Assembly: GCF_018070565.1 (NCBI RefSeq)
Contig: NZ_JAGPXL010000003.1
Coordinates: 62,001-126,000, forward strand
Reading direction: 5' to 3'
DNA from: Streptomyces sp. B93
Lineage (GTDB): Bacteria; Actinomycetota; Actinomycetes; Streptomycetales; Streptomycetaceae
Length of the DNA: 64,000 nt
The position numbers were made by a program, and so were the translations under genes. Shown here one piece after another: positions 23,312 to 31,863 of this stretch (the stretch's first letter is position 1; the number at the start of each line of letters is the position of its first letter). Under the pieces are notes generated by a model. The model was given only the letters and a program-made list of their open reading frames with translations, searched no databases and had not been told where the DNA came from.

Positions 23312-26044
23312 TCAGGCAGCGCTCCCCCGCACCCTCCGCCACACCCGCCCCGCCGCCCGCCACACCAGCTCCGCCAGCACGACCGTCGCGGCGACGGCGA
23401 AGCACAGGAGCCATTCCGCGCCGGTCAGCGGCACGGTGCCGAAGATGGTGCGGGCCCACGGCACGTGCACCGCGGCGACCTGGATGGCGAGGACGCCCGC
23501 GAGGCACAGCCACAGCGTGCGGTTGCGCAGCTGGTGACGGCCCAGGACGGGCCCGTCGTCCGCGCGGGCGTTGAGGGCGTTGAACAGCTGGAAGAGGACG
23601 AAGGTGGTGAAGGCCATGGTCAGGGCGGTCTCGGTGCCGGTCTGCTCACGGGCGAAGGCGAGCAGGGCCACGGTGCCGAGGGCCATCACCGCACCGGCCC
23701 GGCCGATGGCGAGCATGCGCCGGAGGTCGAGGATGCGCTCGCGCGGGTCGCGCGGCGGGTGGCGCATCACGTCGTCGCGGGCCGGGTCGACGGCCAGCGC
23801 CATCGCGGGCGGCCCGTCCATGATGATGTTGATCCACAGCAGCTGGGCGGCGGTGAGCGGCGCGGGCAGCCCGGCCAGCGAGGCGACCAGCAGGGTCAGG
23901 ATGGCGCCGATGTTGGTCGCCAGCTGGAAGCGGACGAACTTCACGATGTTGGCGTAGATGGCCCGCCCCTCGCGCACCGCCCGCACGATGGTGGCGAAGT
24001 CGTCGTCGGTGAGGACCATGTCCGCGGCCTCCTTGGCCACGTCGGTCCCGGTGACGCCCATCGCCACCCCGATGTGCGCGGCGCGCAGCGCGGCGGCGTC
24101 GTTCACGCCGTCCCCGGTCATCGCCACGATGTGCCCGCGCTCCGACAGGGCCCGCACGATGGCGGCCTTGTGCTCGGGCGCGACCCGGGCGAAGACACCG
24201 ATGCCGTCGACGCGTGCCGTGAGGTCGTCCTCGGTCATCCGGTCCAGGTCGGCGCCGGTGACCACCTCGCCGGGGATGTCCAGTTCCCGGGCGATGGCCG
24301 CGGCGGTGTCCGCGTGGTCGCCGGTGATCATCTTCACCGAGACGCCCGCCGACCGGCACAGCGCCATCGCCTCCTTCACCGCCGGTCGGGGCGGGTCGGC
24401 GATCCCGGCGACCGCGGTCAGGGTCAGGGACGGCAGCTCCGGCGGGCCGGCCGCCTCCCCCTCCAGTTCGGCGGTGGCCGCGCCGAGGACGCGCAGTCCC
24501 GCGCCGCCCAGTTCGGCGGTGACGGCGCGGATCTCCGCGCGGCGGCGCTCGTCGAGCGGGCGGGTCCCGTCGGCCGTGCGGACGCTGCCGCACAGGTCGA
24601 GCAGGACGTCCACCGCGCCCTTGACCCGCACCAGGGTCCGCCCGTCGGCCCCGGCGTGGAAGGTGGCCATGTACTTCGTCGCCGCGTCGAAGGGCAGCTC
24701 GGCGGTGCGCGGCGAGCGGGCGCGCAGCCCGTCCGCGTCCAGCCCGGCCTTCGCGGCCAGCACGACCAGCGCGGCCTCGGTGGGATCGCCGAGGAAGCCG
24801 TCGTCGGTGAGCCGGGCGTCGTTGCACAGCGCGAACGGCAGCACCGCCTCGGCCACCTCGCGCCCGCCCGGGCCGCCGTCCCCGGCGCGGACGGCGCCCT
24901 CGGTGCTGTATCCCTCGCCCGTGACGTCGTAGCGCCGTCCGGCGGCCCACAGGGCGCGGACGGTCATCTCGTTGAGGGTGAGGGTGCCGGTCTTGTCGCT
25001 GCACACGACGGTCGCCGAACCGAGCGACTCCACGGAGGCGAGCCGTTTGACGACGGCTCCGCGGCGGGCCATCCGGTAGACGCCGAGCGCCAGGGTGAGC
25101 GCCAGGACGGCGGGCAGGCCCTCGGGGATGGCGGCGACGGCGAGGGCGACGGCCCGCAGCGCGATGTCCGCCAGCGACTCGCCGCGCACCAGGGCGCTGA
25201 GGGCGTAGAGGACGACGGCGACGCCGCTGAGCAGGGCGAGCCGCCGGCCGAGGCTGTCGAGCTGGACCTGGAGCGGGCTCGGGGGCTCCGCGCCGGTGCG
25301 CAGCGCCTCGGCGATGGTGCCGAGTTCGGTGCGCATGCCGGTGGCGGTGACGACCATCTCGGCGCGGCCCCGGGTCAGCGCGGTGTTCATGAAGAGCATG
25401 CCGGTGCGCTCGGCGAGCGGCGCGGGACCGTCGCCGGCCGGCTGGACGGCGGCGGTGCTCTTGGCGACGGGCTGGGACTCGCCGGTCAGGGCGGCCTCGG
25501 CCACCTCCACCGACTCGGCGACGGTGAGCCGCCCGTCGGCCGGTACCCGGTCCCCGGCCTCCAGCAGCACCACGTCACCGGGAACGAGAGCGTCCGCCGC
25601 GACCTCCTGTTCCGCCCCGTCGCGGCGGACCCGCGCGGTCGGCACGAGCATCCGGCGCAGCGCCTCCAGGCTGCGTTCGGCGCGTCGCTCCTGGAGGTAG
25701 CCGAGTACGGCGTTGATCTGCACGACGACGGTGATGACCGCGGCGTCCCTGAGGTCCCCGATGGCGCCCGCGACGACGGCGGCCAGCAGCAGGATGCCGA
25801 TCAGCCAGTTGCGGAACTGGTCGAGGAAGCGCAGCCACTCCGGCCGCCGGGCGGGCTCGGCCAGCCGGTTCGGCCCGTGCGTGGCGGCGCGTTCGGCGGC
25901 CTCCTCGGTGCCGAGCCCGGCCGCCGGGTCCACACCCAGGCCGTCCGCCACCGTCTCGGGCGGCAGCCGGTAGGCATCCCGGGCCGCCGGGTCGGTCTGA
26001 TCGGCGGTCGGCGTCCGTGCGCCCACCACAACCGGGCCAGTCAT
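23312..26044 (-). CDS. Cation-transporting P-type ATPase, Ca2+-type (CtpF-like)
   Basis: A 910-residue P2-type ATPase with ordered domains: N-terminal cation_ATPase_N (GLGTEEAAERAATHGPNRLA), the actuator TGES (ALTGESQPV), the phosphorylation motif CSDKTGTLT with Asp350, KGAVD in the nucleotide domain, TGDHADTA, and the hinge TGDGVNDAAAL. Ion-site motifs IPEGLPA in M4 and DGPPAMAL in M6 match the SERCA-like group, suggesting Ca2+ or another divalent cation. The closest mycobacterial analogue I know, CtpF, belongs to the DosR regulon. The ATG has GGAGGGGA upstream. Candidate operator 80 bases upstream. Confidence 0.92.
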   Translation of the reverse strand: MTGPVVVGARTPTADQTDPAARDAYRLPPETVADGLGVDPAAGLGTEEAAERAATHGPNRLAEPARRPEWLRFLDQFRNWLIGILLLAAVVAGAIGDLRDAAVITVVVQINAVLGYLQERRAERSLEALRRMLVPTARVRRDGAEQEVAADALVPGDVVLLEAGDRVPADGRLTVAESVEVAEAALTGESQPVAKSTAAVQPAGDGPAPLAERTGMLFMNTALTRGRAEMVVTATGMRTELGTIAEALRTGAEPPSPLQVQLDSLGRRLALLSGVAVVLYALSALVRGESLADIALRAVALAVAAIPEGLPAVLALTLALGVYRMARRGAVVKRLASVESLGSATVVCSDKTGTLTLNEMTVRALWAAGRRYDVTGEGYSTEGAVRAGDGGPGGREVAEAVLPFALCNDARLTDDGFLGDPTEAALVVLAAKAGLDADGLRARSPRTAELPFDAATKYMATFHAGADGRTLVRVKGAVDVLLDLCGSVRTADGTRPLDERRRAEIRAVTAELGGAGLRVLGAATAELEGEAAGPPELPSLTLTAVAGIADPPRPAVKEAMALCRSAGVSVKMITGDHADTAAAIARELDIPGEVVTGADLDRMTEDDLTARVDGIGVFARVAPEHKAAIVRALSERGHIVAMTGDGVNDAAALRAAHIGVAMGVTGTDVAKEAADMVLTDDDFATIVRAVREGRAIYANIVKFVRFQLATNIGAILTLLVASLAGLPAPLTAAQLLWINIIMDGPPAMALAVDPARDDVMRHPPRDPRERILDLRRMLAIGRAGAVMALGTVALLAFAREQTGTETALTMAFTTFVLFQLFNALNARADDGPVLGRHQLRNRTLWLCLAGVLAIQVAAVHVPWARTIFGTVPLTGAEWLLCFAVAATVVLAELVWRAAGRVWRRVRGSAA

Positions 26045-26123
26045 CGCTGTTCTCCCCTCCGCGGGCCGGGCGCGAGCGGCCCGTCACTTCCTCCACCCTC
26101 GGTCGGCCCCGGTGCGGCCCGCA

Positions 26124-26139
26124 GGGGCCGGACGGTCCC
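26124..26139. promoter_or_regulatory. Candidate DosR/DevR-like operator in a divergent promoter
   Basis: Read on the minus strand this is GGGACC GTCC GGCCCC. It lies between the P-type ATPase (80 bases upstream of its start) and the second usp gene (125 bases upstream of its start). A partial second site, CACC GAAC GGCCCT, follows at about 26148-26161. Confidence 0.5.
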
Positions 26140-26263
26140 CAGGGACACACCGAACGGCCCTGCCCCGGCGGCGGCGCGACGACCACGCTGGAGGAGAAGG
26201 GCGACGGCGGGCGCCACGGCTCTCGCCACCGCGTCTCCCGTCGCACGGACCTGGAGGTGGGCC

Positions 26264-27118
26264 ATGACCGCACCCGTAGTCGTCGGACTCGACGGCTCCC
26301 CCGCGAGCGTGACCGCCGCATGGTGGGCCGCCCACGCGGCCCTGGACCGGCACCGCCCGCTGGTGCTGCTGCACTCCTGGACGACCCAGCCGCTGGACGT
26401 GCCCGTCGCGCAGGAAGCGCGCAGCAAACAGCGTTACGGACGTGCCGTGCTGCACCGCACGGAGGCGGAGCTGCTGCACCGCCACGCCGGGCTGACCGTC
26501 ACCTCCGAGCTGGTCGCGGAGACCGCGGCCGAGGCCCTGCTGGACCGCAGCGGGGACTGCGACCTGCTGGTCCTCGGCAGCCGGGGGTACGGGTCCGTGG
26601 CGAGCTTCCTGCTCGGCTCGATCAGCCTGCACGTGCTGAGCCTGGCGCGCTGCCCGGCCGTCACCGTGCGGGCCGACGACCCGACCGTGGAGAGCGGCTG
26701 GGGGCACCCGGCGGCCGACGGCCACGACGACATCGTGGTCGGCGTGCAGCACCCCGGGCCCGACTCCGAACCGCTGCTGGAGCTGGCCTTCGCGGAGGCC
26801 CAGTCGCAGGGCGGCCGGATCCGCGCGGTCCGCGCCATGCCACCGTCCTGGCGCCCCGGCGTCGGGGAGGGCACGGCGGAGACCGAACGGCTGTGCGCCG
26901 CGCTGGAGCCGTGGCGGGAGAAGTACCCGGACGTCCCCGTGGTCGAGCAGACCGCCGTGGGCTCGGCGGCCCCGGTGCTGCTGTCGGCGTCGGCGCACGG
27001 ACGTCTCGTCGTCGTCGGACGCCGCCGGCGTCCGCACCAGCCGTGGCGGCTGGGCCCGGTCACCCACGCGGCCCTGCACCACGCACCGTGCCCGGTGGCC
27101 GTCGTCCCGCACGACTGA
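26264..27118 (+). CDS. Universal stress protein, two tandem UspA domains
   Basis: A 284-residue two-domain Usp. Domain 1 starts MTAPVVVGLDGSPASVTAAW, with the nucleotide motif GSRGYGSVASFLLGSISLHV. Domain 2 starts IVVGVQHPGPDSEPLLELAF and ends GRRRRPHQPWRLGPVTHAAL. The ATG has CTGGAGG 7 bases upstream. It diverges from the ATPase gene across a region with GGGACC-type sites and is 43 bases upstream of the small HPF-like gene, so the two are probably co-transcribed. Confidence 0.92.
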   Translation: MTAPVVVGLDGSPASVTAAWWAAHAALDRHRPLVLLHSWTTQPLDVPVAQEARSKQRYGRAVLHRTEAELLHRHAGLTVTSELVAETAAEALLDRSGDCDLLVLGSRGYGSVASFLLGSISLHVLSLARCPAVTVRADDPTVESGWGHPAADGHDDIVVGVQHPGPDSEPLLELAFAEAQSQGGRIRAVRAMPPSWRPGVGEGTAETERLCAALEPWREKYPDVPVVEQTAVGSAAPVLLSASAHGRLVVVGRRRRPHQPWRLGPVTHAALHHAPCPVAVVPHD

Positions 27119-27161
27119 CCCATGGGCGCACCATCCATCGAACGATCACCAGGAGACCCAC

Positions 27162-27542
27162 ATGACCAGCAGGAACGGCGCGGCGCAGGGCACCGCGGGA
27201 GTGCGGGTGCGGACCCGTGGCGAGGTGCCCGAGGAGGACCTCGCCTACCTCCGCGACAAGGTCGGCTCCGCGCTCGACCGGCCGGGGCTGCCCGCCGTGA
27301 CCGGTGAGGTGCGGATCGCCAGGGCGACGGCGTCGCACACCACGGCACCGTGGTCCGCGGGCGGTGAGATCCGGATCGGCGGCGACCTGATCGTCGTACA
27401 TGACGAGGAGCCGTCCGCCCGGGAACTCGCGGACCGTCTGCACGACCTGCTGCGCACCCGGGTCGACCGGCTGACCCACCGCGGCGAGGCGGCCCGCCGC
27501 ACGGCGACCCGGCCGCCGTGGCGGGGCGGGCCCGCCGCGTAG
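27162..27542 (+). CDS. Small HPF/RaiA-like (S30AE-domain) protein
   Basis: A 126-residue protein. Residues 13-105 have the pattern of the ribosome-hibernation S30AE fold: VRVRTRGEVPEEDLAYLRDK, then VTGEVRIARATA, IRIGGDLIVVHDEEPSAREL, and a final helix ADRLHDLLRTRVDRL. A C-terminal long-HPF dimerisation domain is absent; the tail is basic and Ala/Pro-rich. In mycobacteria a DosR-controlled HPF protein (RafH) protects ribosomes in hypoxia, which suits this neighbourhood. The family assignment is from visual pattern only. The last 30 bases of the gene are echoed in the repeat that follows. Confidence 0.6.
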   Translation: MTSRNGAAQGTAGVRVRTRGEVPEEDLAYLRDKVGSALDRPGLPAVTGEVRIARATASHTTAPWSAGGEIRIGGDLIVVHDEEPSARELADRLHDLLRTRVDRLTHRGEAARRTATRPPWRGGPAA

Positions 27543-27690
27543 CGGCCCGCACCACTGCGCGGTGGGCCGGGCCCACCTAGGCCCGGCCCAGCCCCCGGCG
27601 CCCGCCGCGGTGGGGGGGGGGGCCCGCCGCTTAGGGGCCCGCACCACGGCGGGGAGGGCGGGGCCCACTGGGGCCCGGCCCTCCGCACTG
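27513..27690 (+). repeat. About 92-bp tandem duplication covering the 3' end of the HPF-like gene
   Basis: GGGCCCGCCGCGTAG and the following GGCCCGCACCAC at 27528-27555 recur as GGGCCCGCCGCTTAG / GGCCCGCACCAC at 27620-27647, an offset of 92 bases. Similarity extends on both sides (CCGCCG..GTGG before; GGGCCCAC..GGCCCGGCCC after). The second copy contains a run of ten G. The stop-codon region of the gene is therefore part of the duplicated unit. Confidence 0.7.
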
Positions 27691-28166
27691 CCCCGGCCTC
27701 ACGCGTCGGCCCGGCCCCGTGCCCACCCGCGCTCGCGTGCCCGCCCTCCCCCGCGCGGCGGCGGCCCGGACTCGCACGTCAGCCCGCCCCTGCGTCTCGG
27801 CCCGGCCTCCCGCGTCCGCCCAGCCCGCCACGTCCGCCCGGCGCTCCGTGGCAGCCCGGCCCTGGACACTCGCCCAGCCCCGCGCGCTCACCCGGTGCCG
27901 CCCGCCCGGCCCTCCGCGCTGCCCCGGCCCCGCGCATCGACCCAGCCCCGTCCCACCTGCGCGGCGGCGGCCCGGGCTCGCACGTCAGCCCGCCCCTGCG
28001 TCTCGGCCCGGCCTCCCGCGTCCGCCCAGCCCTCCGCATCCGCCCGACGCTCCGTGACGGCCAGGCCCTGGACACTCGCCCAGCCCCGCGCGCTCACCCG
28101 GTGCCGCCCGCCCGCCCGGCCCTCCGCGCTGCCCAGCCCCGCGTGATGGCCCGGAAGGGCCCGGCC
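27677..28166 (+). repeat. Degenerate tandem repeat, about 206-bp unit, C-rich
   Basis: Two long copies, 27755-27960 and 27961-28166, share blocks such as CTCGCACGTCAGCCCGCCCC (27771 and 27977) and CTGGACACTCGCCCAGCCCC (27862 and 28068), both offset by exactly 206 bases. A partial earlier copy spans 27677-27754. The plus strand is strongly C-rich and purine-poor. Open frames exist but their Ala-Arg-Pro composition only reflects base content. I see no real gene between 27543 and 28354. Confidence 0.75.
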
Positions 28167-28215
28167 CGGCGGGTCCGACAGGCCCCCGCAGGACGGGACG
28201 GTCAGAGCCGTGGAG

Positions 28216-28231
28216 GGGACCATCGGCACCT
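28216..28231. promoter_or_regulatory. Weak GGGACC-type half-site upstream of adhE
   Basis: GGGACC ATCG GCACCT about 124 bases upstream of the adhE start. The first half-site is exact and the second poor, so this is the weakest of the candidate sites in the island. Confidence 0.3.
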
Positions 28232-28354
28232 CCGGCGGCGGGCCCGGGAGCGGAAGAGTAGGAGTCGGGAGGGCGTCGATCCCCCGCGATGTCCTCCCAC
28301 CCGTACGCCGTCGGCGGTTCCGGCGGCACTGACAGTGCAGCAGCGGAGGCATCC

Positions 28355-31003
28355 ATGACCCGGCACGACGTCGGCATCCCTGACGAGGCCACGGCCGACG
28401 CGCCGACCGACATCGCGGTCGCCGTCGACCGGCTGGTCGACGCGGGGCTCAAGGCCCTGGCCGACTACGACGCGTTCGACCAGGAGCAGATCGACCGGAT
28501 CGTCAAGAAGGCCTCGGTGGCCGCCCTGGACCGGCACACGGCGCTGGCCCTGCTCGCGGTCGAGGAGACCGGCCGCGGCGTCTTCGAGGACAAGGCCGCC
28601 AAGAACATGTTCGCCTGCGAACACGTCACCCACAGCATGGGCCCGATGAAGACGGTCGGCGTCATCGCCCGCGACGACATCGACGACATGGTCGAGATCG
28701 CGGAGCCGGTGGGAGTGGTCTGCGCGATCACGCCCGTCACCAACCCGACCTCCACCACGATCTTCAAGGCGCTGATGGCGCTGAAGACCCGCAACCCCAT
28801 CGTGTTCGCCTTCCACCCCTCCGCGCAGCGCAGCAGCGCCGAGGCCGCCCGCGTCGTACGGGACGCGGCCGTCGCGGCGGGCGCTCCCGAGGCCTGTGTG
28901 CAGTGGATCGAGACGCCGTCGCTGGAGGCGACGAACGCCCTGATGCACCACCCGGGCGTCTCCCTGATCCTCGCCACCGGCGGCAACGCCATGGTCCAGG
29001 CCGCCTACTCGGCCGGCAAGCCCGCCCTCGGGGTCGGTGCGGGCAATGTGCCCGCCTATGTGCACCGCGGCGCCAAGCTGCGCCGGGCCGTCAACGACCT
29101 GGTGCTGTCGAAGTCGTTCGACAACGGCATGATCTGCGCCTCCGAGCAGGCGGCGATCCTCGACACCGAGATCTACGACGCCGCGCTCGACGAGTTCCGG
29201 CGCCTGCACGCCCACCTGGCGACCCCGGAGGAGAAGGCGAAGCTGGAGGCCTTCCTGTTCCCGGTCGACAAGAAGAAGGGCGGCGGCTGCGAACCCAAGG
29301 TCAACGCGGCGGCCGTGGGGCAGAGCCCGGCGTGGATCGCCGAGCGGGCCGGGTTCAGCGTGCCGAAGGACACCTCGATCATCCTCGTCGAGGCCGCTCG
29401 CGTCGGCCCGGACGAGCCGCTGACCCGCGAGAAGCTCTGCCCGGTGCTGGCGGTGCTGCGCGCCGAGGACGACAAGCACGGCTTCGACCTGGCCGCCGAC
29501 ATGATCGCCTTCCACGGCCAGGGCCACACCGCGGTGATCCACACCGAGGACCGCGCCCTCGCCGAGGCGTACGGCGGCCGGATGAAGACCGTCCGCGTCA
29601 TCGTCAACGCCCCCTCCTCGCAGGGTGCCATCGGCGGGATCTACAACGGCCTGCTGCCCTCGCTGACGCTGGGCTGCGGCTCCTGGGGAGGAACCTCGGT
29701 GTCCAACAACGTCTCGGCCGCGCAGCTGCTGAACGTCAAGCGGGTGTCGACGCGCCGGAACAACCTCCAGTGGTTCAAGGTGCCGCCGAAGATCTACTTC
29801 GAGCCGCAGGCGATCCGCTATCTGACCTCCATGCCGGACGTGCACCGGGTCACGGTGGTCACCGACGCGACCATGACCCGCCTCGGCTACGTCGACCGGG
29901 TCAACCGGGTGCTCCAGCGCCGCCGTGAGCCGGTCACCGTGCAGGTCATCGACAATGTCGAGCCGGAGCCGAGCATCGACTCGGTGCGCCGCGGCGCCCG
30001 GCTGATGGGCGACTTCCGGCCGGACACGATCATCGCGCTCGGCGGCGGTTCGCCGATGGACGCGGCGAAGGTGATGTGGCTGCTGTACGAGCAGCAGGCG
30101 GCGGGCAACGACGTCGACTTCGCCGACATGCGGCAGAAGTTCTCCGACATCCGCAAGCGTGCCTTCCGCTTCCCCGAGCTGGGCAAGCTGGCCCGGCTGG
30201 TGTGCGTGCCGACCACCTCCGGCACCGGCGCCGAGGTGACGCCGTTCGCGGTCATCTCCGACCCGGCGACGGGCAAGAAGTACCCGCTGGCGGACTACGC
30301 GCTCACGCCCAGCGTGGCCATAGTGGACCCGCTGCTGACCACGGAACTGCCTGCGGCGCTCGCCGCCGACAGCGGTTTCGACGCGCTGACCCACGCCATC
30401 GAGGCCTATGTCTCGGTGTACGCCAACGACTTCACCGACGGCCTGGCGCTGCACGCGATCCGGCTGATCTTCGGCAACATCGAGGCGGCGGTGAACGACC
30501 GGGCGGGCAGCGCGGAGGCCCGGGAGAAGATGCACAACGCGGGGACGATCGCGGGCATGGCCTTCGGCAACGCCTTCCTCGGCATCGTGCACGCCATGTC
30601 GCACACCCTGGGCGCGACTTTCCACGTGGCGCACGGCCGCACCAACGCGGTGCTGCTGCCGCACGTCATCCGCTACAACGGCACCGTCCCGACGAAGCTG
30701 ACGGGCTGGCCCAAGTACGAGAACTACCGGGCACCGGAGCGCTTCCAGGAGATCGCCGTCGCGCTGGGCCTGCCCGCGGCCACCCCGCAGGAGGCCGTGG
30801 AGTCGCTGGCGGCGGCGGTGGAGCGGCTGCGGGACGCGGTGGGCATCGAGCCGTCGTTCGGCGCCATGGGCGTCGACAAGAAGGCGTTCATGGCGGCCCT
30901 GCCGCAGCAGGCCCTGAACGCCTACGAGGACCAGTGCGCGCCCGCCAACCCGCGGATGCCGATGCTGGACGACATGCAGGAGATCATGCGGGCGGCGTAC
31001 TGA
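28355..31003 (+). CDS. adhE: Bifunctional acetaldehyde-CoA/alcohol dehydrogenase (AdhE)
   Basis: An 882-residue fermentative enzyme reducing acetyl-CoA to acetaldehyde and then ethanol, regenerating two NAD+. The N-terminal aldehyde dehydrogenase (1-440) has GVVCAITPVTNPTSTTIFKA and the catalytic Cys in NGMICASEQ. The C-terminal iron alcohol dehydrogenase (450-880) has ALGGGSPMDAAKVMW, FDALTHAIEAYVSV and iron-binding His in MSHTLGATFHVAHGRTNA. The ATG at 28355 has GGAGG 6 bases upstream; an upstream in-frame extension to 28289 lacks a ribosome site. Full-length AdhE is unusual in streptomycetes, which are considered obligate aerobes. Confidence 0.95.
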   Translation: MTRHDVGIPDEATADAPTDIAVAVDRLVDAGLKALADYDAFDQEQIDRIVKKASVAALDRHTALALLAVEETGRGVFEDKAAKNMFACEHVTHSMGPMKTVGVIARDDIDDMVEIAEPVGVVCAITPVTNPTSTTIFKALMALKTRNPIVFAFHPSAQRSSAEAARVVRDAAVAAGAPEACVQWIETPSLEATNALMHHPGVSLILATGGNAMVQAAYSAGKPALGVGAGNVPAYVHRGAKLRRAVNDLVLSKSFDNGMICASEQAAILDTEIYDAALDEFRRLHAHLATPEEKAKLEAFLFPVDKKKGGGCEPKVNAAAVGQSPAWIAERAGFSVPKDTSIILVEAARVGPDEPLTREKLCPVLAVLRAEDDKHGFDLAADMIAFHGQGHTAVIHTEDRALAEAYGGRMKTVRVIVNAPSSQGAIGGIYNGLLPSLTLGCGSWGGTSVSNNVSAAQLLNVKRVSTRRNNLQWFKVPPKIYFEPQAIRYLTSMPDVHRVTVVTDATMTRLGYVDRVNRVLQRRREPVTVQVIDNVEPEPSIDSVRRGARLMGDFRPDTIIALGGGSPMDAAKVMWLLYEQQAAGNDVDFADMRQKFSDIRKRAFRFPELGKLARLVCVPTTSGTGAEVTPFAVISDPATGKKYPLADYALTPSVAIVDPLLTTELPAALAADSGFDALTHAIEAYVSVYANDFTDGLALHAIRLIFGNIEAAVNDRAGSAEAREKMHNAGTIAGMAFGNAFLGIVHAMSHTLGATFHVAHGRTNAVLLPHVIRYNGTVPTKLTGWPKYENYRAPERFQEIAVALGLPAATPQEAVESLAAAVERLRDAVGIEPSFGAMGVDKKAFMAALPQQALNAYEDQCAPANPRMPMLDDMQEIMRAAY

Positions 31004-31024
31004 CACCCCGCCGCGTCCCGCAAC

Positions 31025-31061
31025 GGGAACGCCCCGGTGGCCTCGCCACCGGGGCGTTCCC
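31025..31061. terminator. Bidirectional terminator between adhE and the XRE-flavoprotein gene
   Basis: A perfect 17-bp inverted repeat (31025-31041 and 31045-31061, arm GGGAACGCCCCGGTGGC) with a 3-base loop lies between the two convergent genes. Confidence 0.9.
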
Positions 31062-31092
31062 CGTCGTACGGTCGGCTCGTACGGCCGGCGGG

Positions 31093-31767
31093 TCAGGTCA
31101 TGATGCGGCGGCCGGTGACGAGCCGGGGCTCCACGCGCACCCACAGGTCCCGCCCGCGGCCCGCCCAGGGCAGGCTGTACGCCCGCTCGTCGAGCAGTCG
31201 CGCAACGGCCGGGTCGGCGACGGCCGCCGCGTCACCGCGCACCAGGACGCTCCAGCCCCGGCTGAACGCCTCGTCGATGTGGTCGGTCTGGAAGGCGACC
31301 CGGCGGCCGACGGCCAGCGCGGGCGTGCTGCCCGGCGCGGTCCGGTAGACGATCGCGCCGTCGAAGACCGCGTAGTTGACCGGCACGACGGCCGGGCCCT
31401 CCCAGGTGTTCACGGCGATCCTGCCCACTCCGTGGGTGGACAGCAGCTCCCGGCACTCCCGCTCGGTCAGCTCGGTGAACTCGGCGTGGGGTGAGGCCTG
31501 GCCGATGCCGGGCGGCAGGTCGCTCGCGCCGCCGGTCAGCTCGCTCAGGGTGGTGTCCAGCGCGCCCGCCAGCCTGAGCAGCACACCCGCGTCCGGGGCG
31601 GCCCCGGGCCGCTCCTCCAGGTACCGCAGGTAGCTCGGCGCCATCCCGGCCCGCAGGGCGGCCTGCGTCCGGGTCAGCCCGACCTCCGCGCGCCGCTGGG
31701 CGAGGCGGCGTCCGAGATCCCCCAGCGGGTGGGACTGCGCCCCCTGCGTCGGTGCCTGTGCGGTCAT
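31093..31767 (-). CDS. XRE helix-turn-helix protein fused to a pyridoxamine 5'-phosphate oxidase-like flavin-binding domain
   Basis: A 224-residue fusion. Residues 13-80 form an XRE-type HTH (LGRRLAQRRAEVGLTRTQAA, then LRAGMAPSYLRYLEERPG). Residues 95-215 form a split-barrel PNPOx-like domain (CRELLSTHGVGRIAVNTWEG, then VVPVNYAVFDGAIVYRT). The design suggests a regulator that senses a flavin or redox cofactor; that is inference. The ATG has GGAGG 9 bases upstream. It lies just downstream of pflBA in the same direction, separated by a large palindrome that may be its operator. Confidence 0.85.
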   Translation of the reverse strand: MTAQAPTQGAQSHPLGDLGRRLAQRRAEVGLTRTQAALRAGMAPSYLRYLEERPGAAPDAGVLLRLAGALDTTLSELTGGASDLPPGIGQASPHAEFTELTERECRELLSTHGVGRIAVNTWEGPAVVPVNYAVFDGAIVYRTAPGSTPALAVGRRVAFQTDHIDEAFSRGWSVLVRGDAAAVADPAVARLLDERAYSLPWAGRGRDLWVRVEPRLVTGRRIMT

Positions 31768-31796
31768 GGCCCGTCACCTCCGTTCGACAATGGGTG

Positions 31797-31827
31797 CGCA
31801 CCGGCCGTCCTCGGGGACGCCGGTGCG
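31797..31827. promoter_or_regulatory. Long palindrome upstream of the XRE-flavoprotein gene
   Basis: CGCACCGGC (31797-31805) and GCCGGTGCG (31819-31827) flank an inner GTCC-N4-GGAC (31807-31818). Only one unpaired C breaks a 13-bp-arm dyad. It lies 30 bases upstream of the XRE-fusion start and 37 bases after the pflA stop. It may be the regulator's own operator or the pflBA terminator. Confidence 0.6.
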
Positions 31828-31863
31828 AAAATGCCCGTTTCTTCAGTTTTTCATCCGGTCGGT

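Noticed and set aside
27562..28146. A plus-strand open frame of about 194 codons, Ala-Arg-Pro rich, across the C-rich repeats
   Set aside because: Its composition follows directly from the repeat base content. All frames are open, there is no ribosome site or recognisable fold, and the repeats contain indels that do not respect a reading frame.
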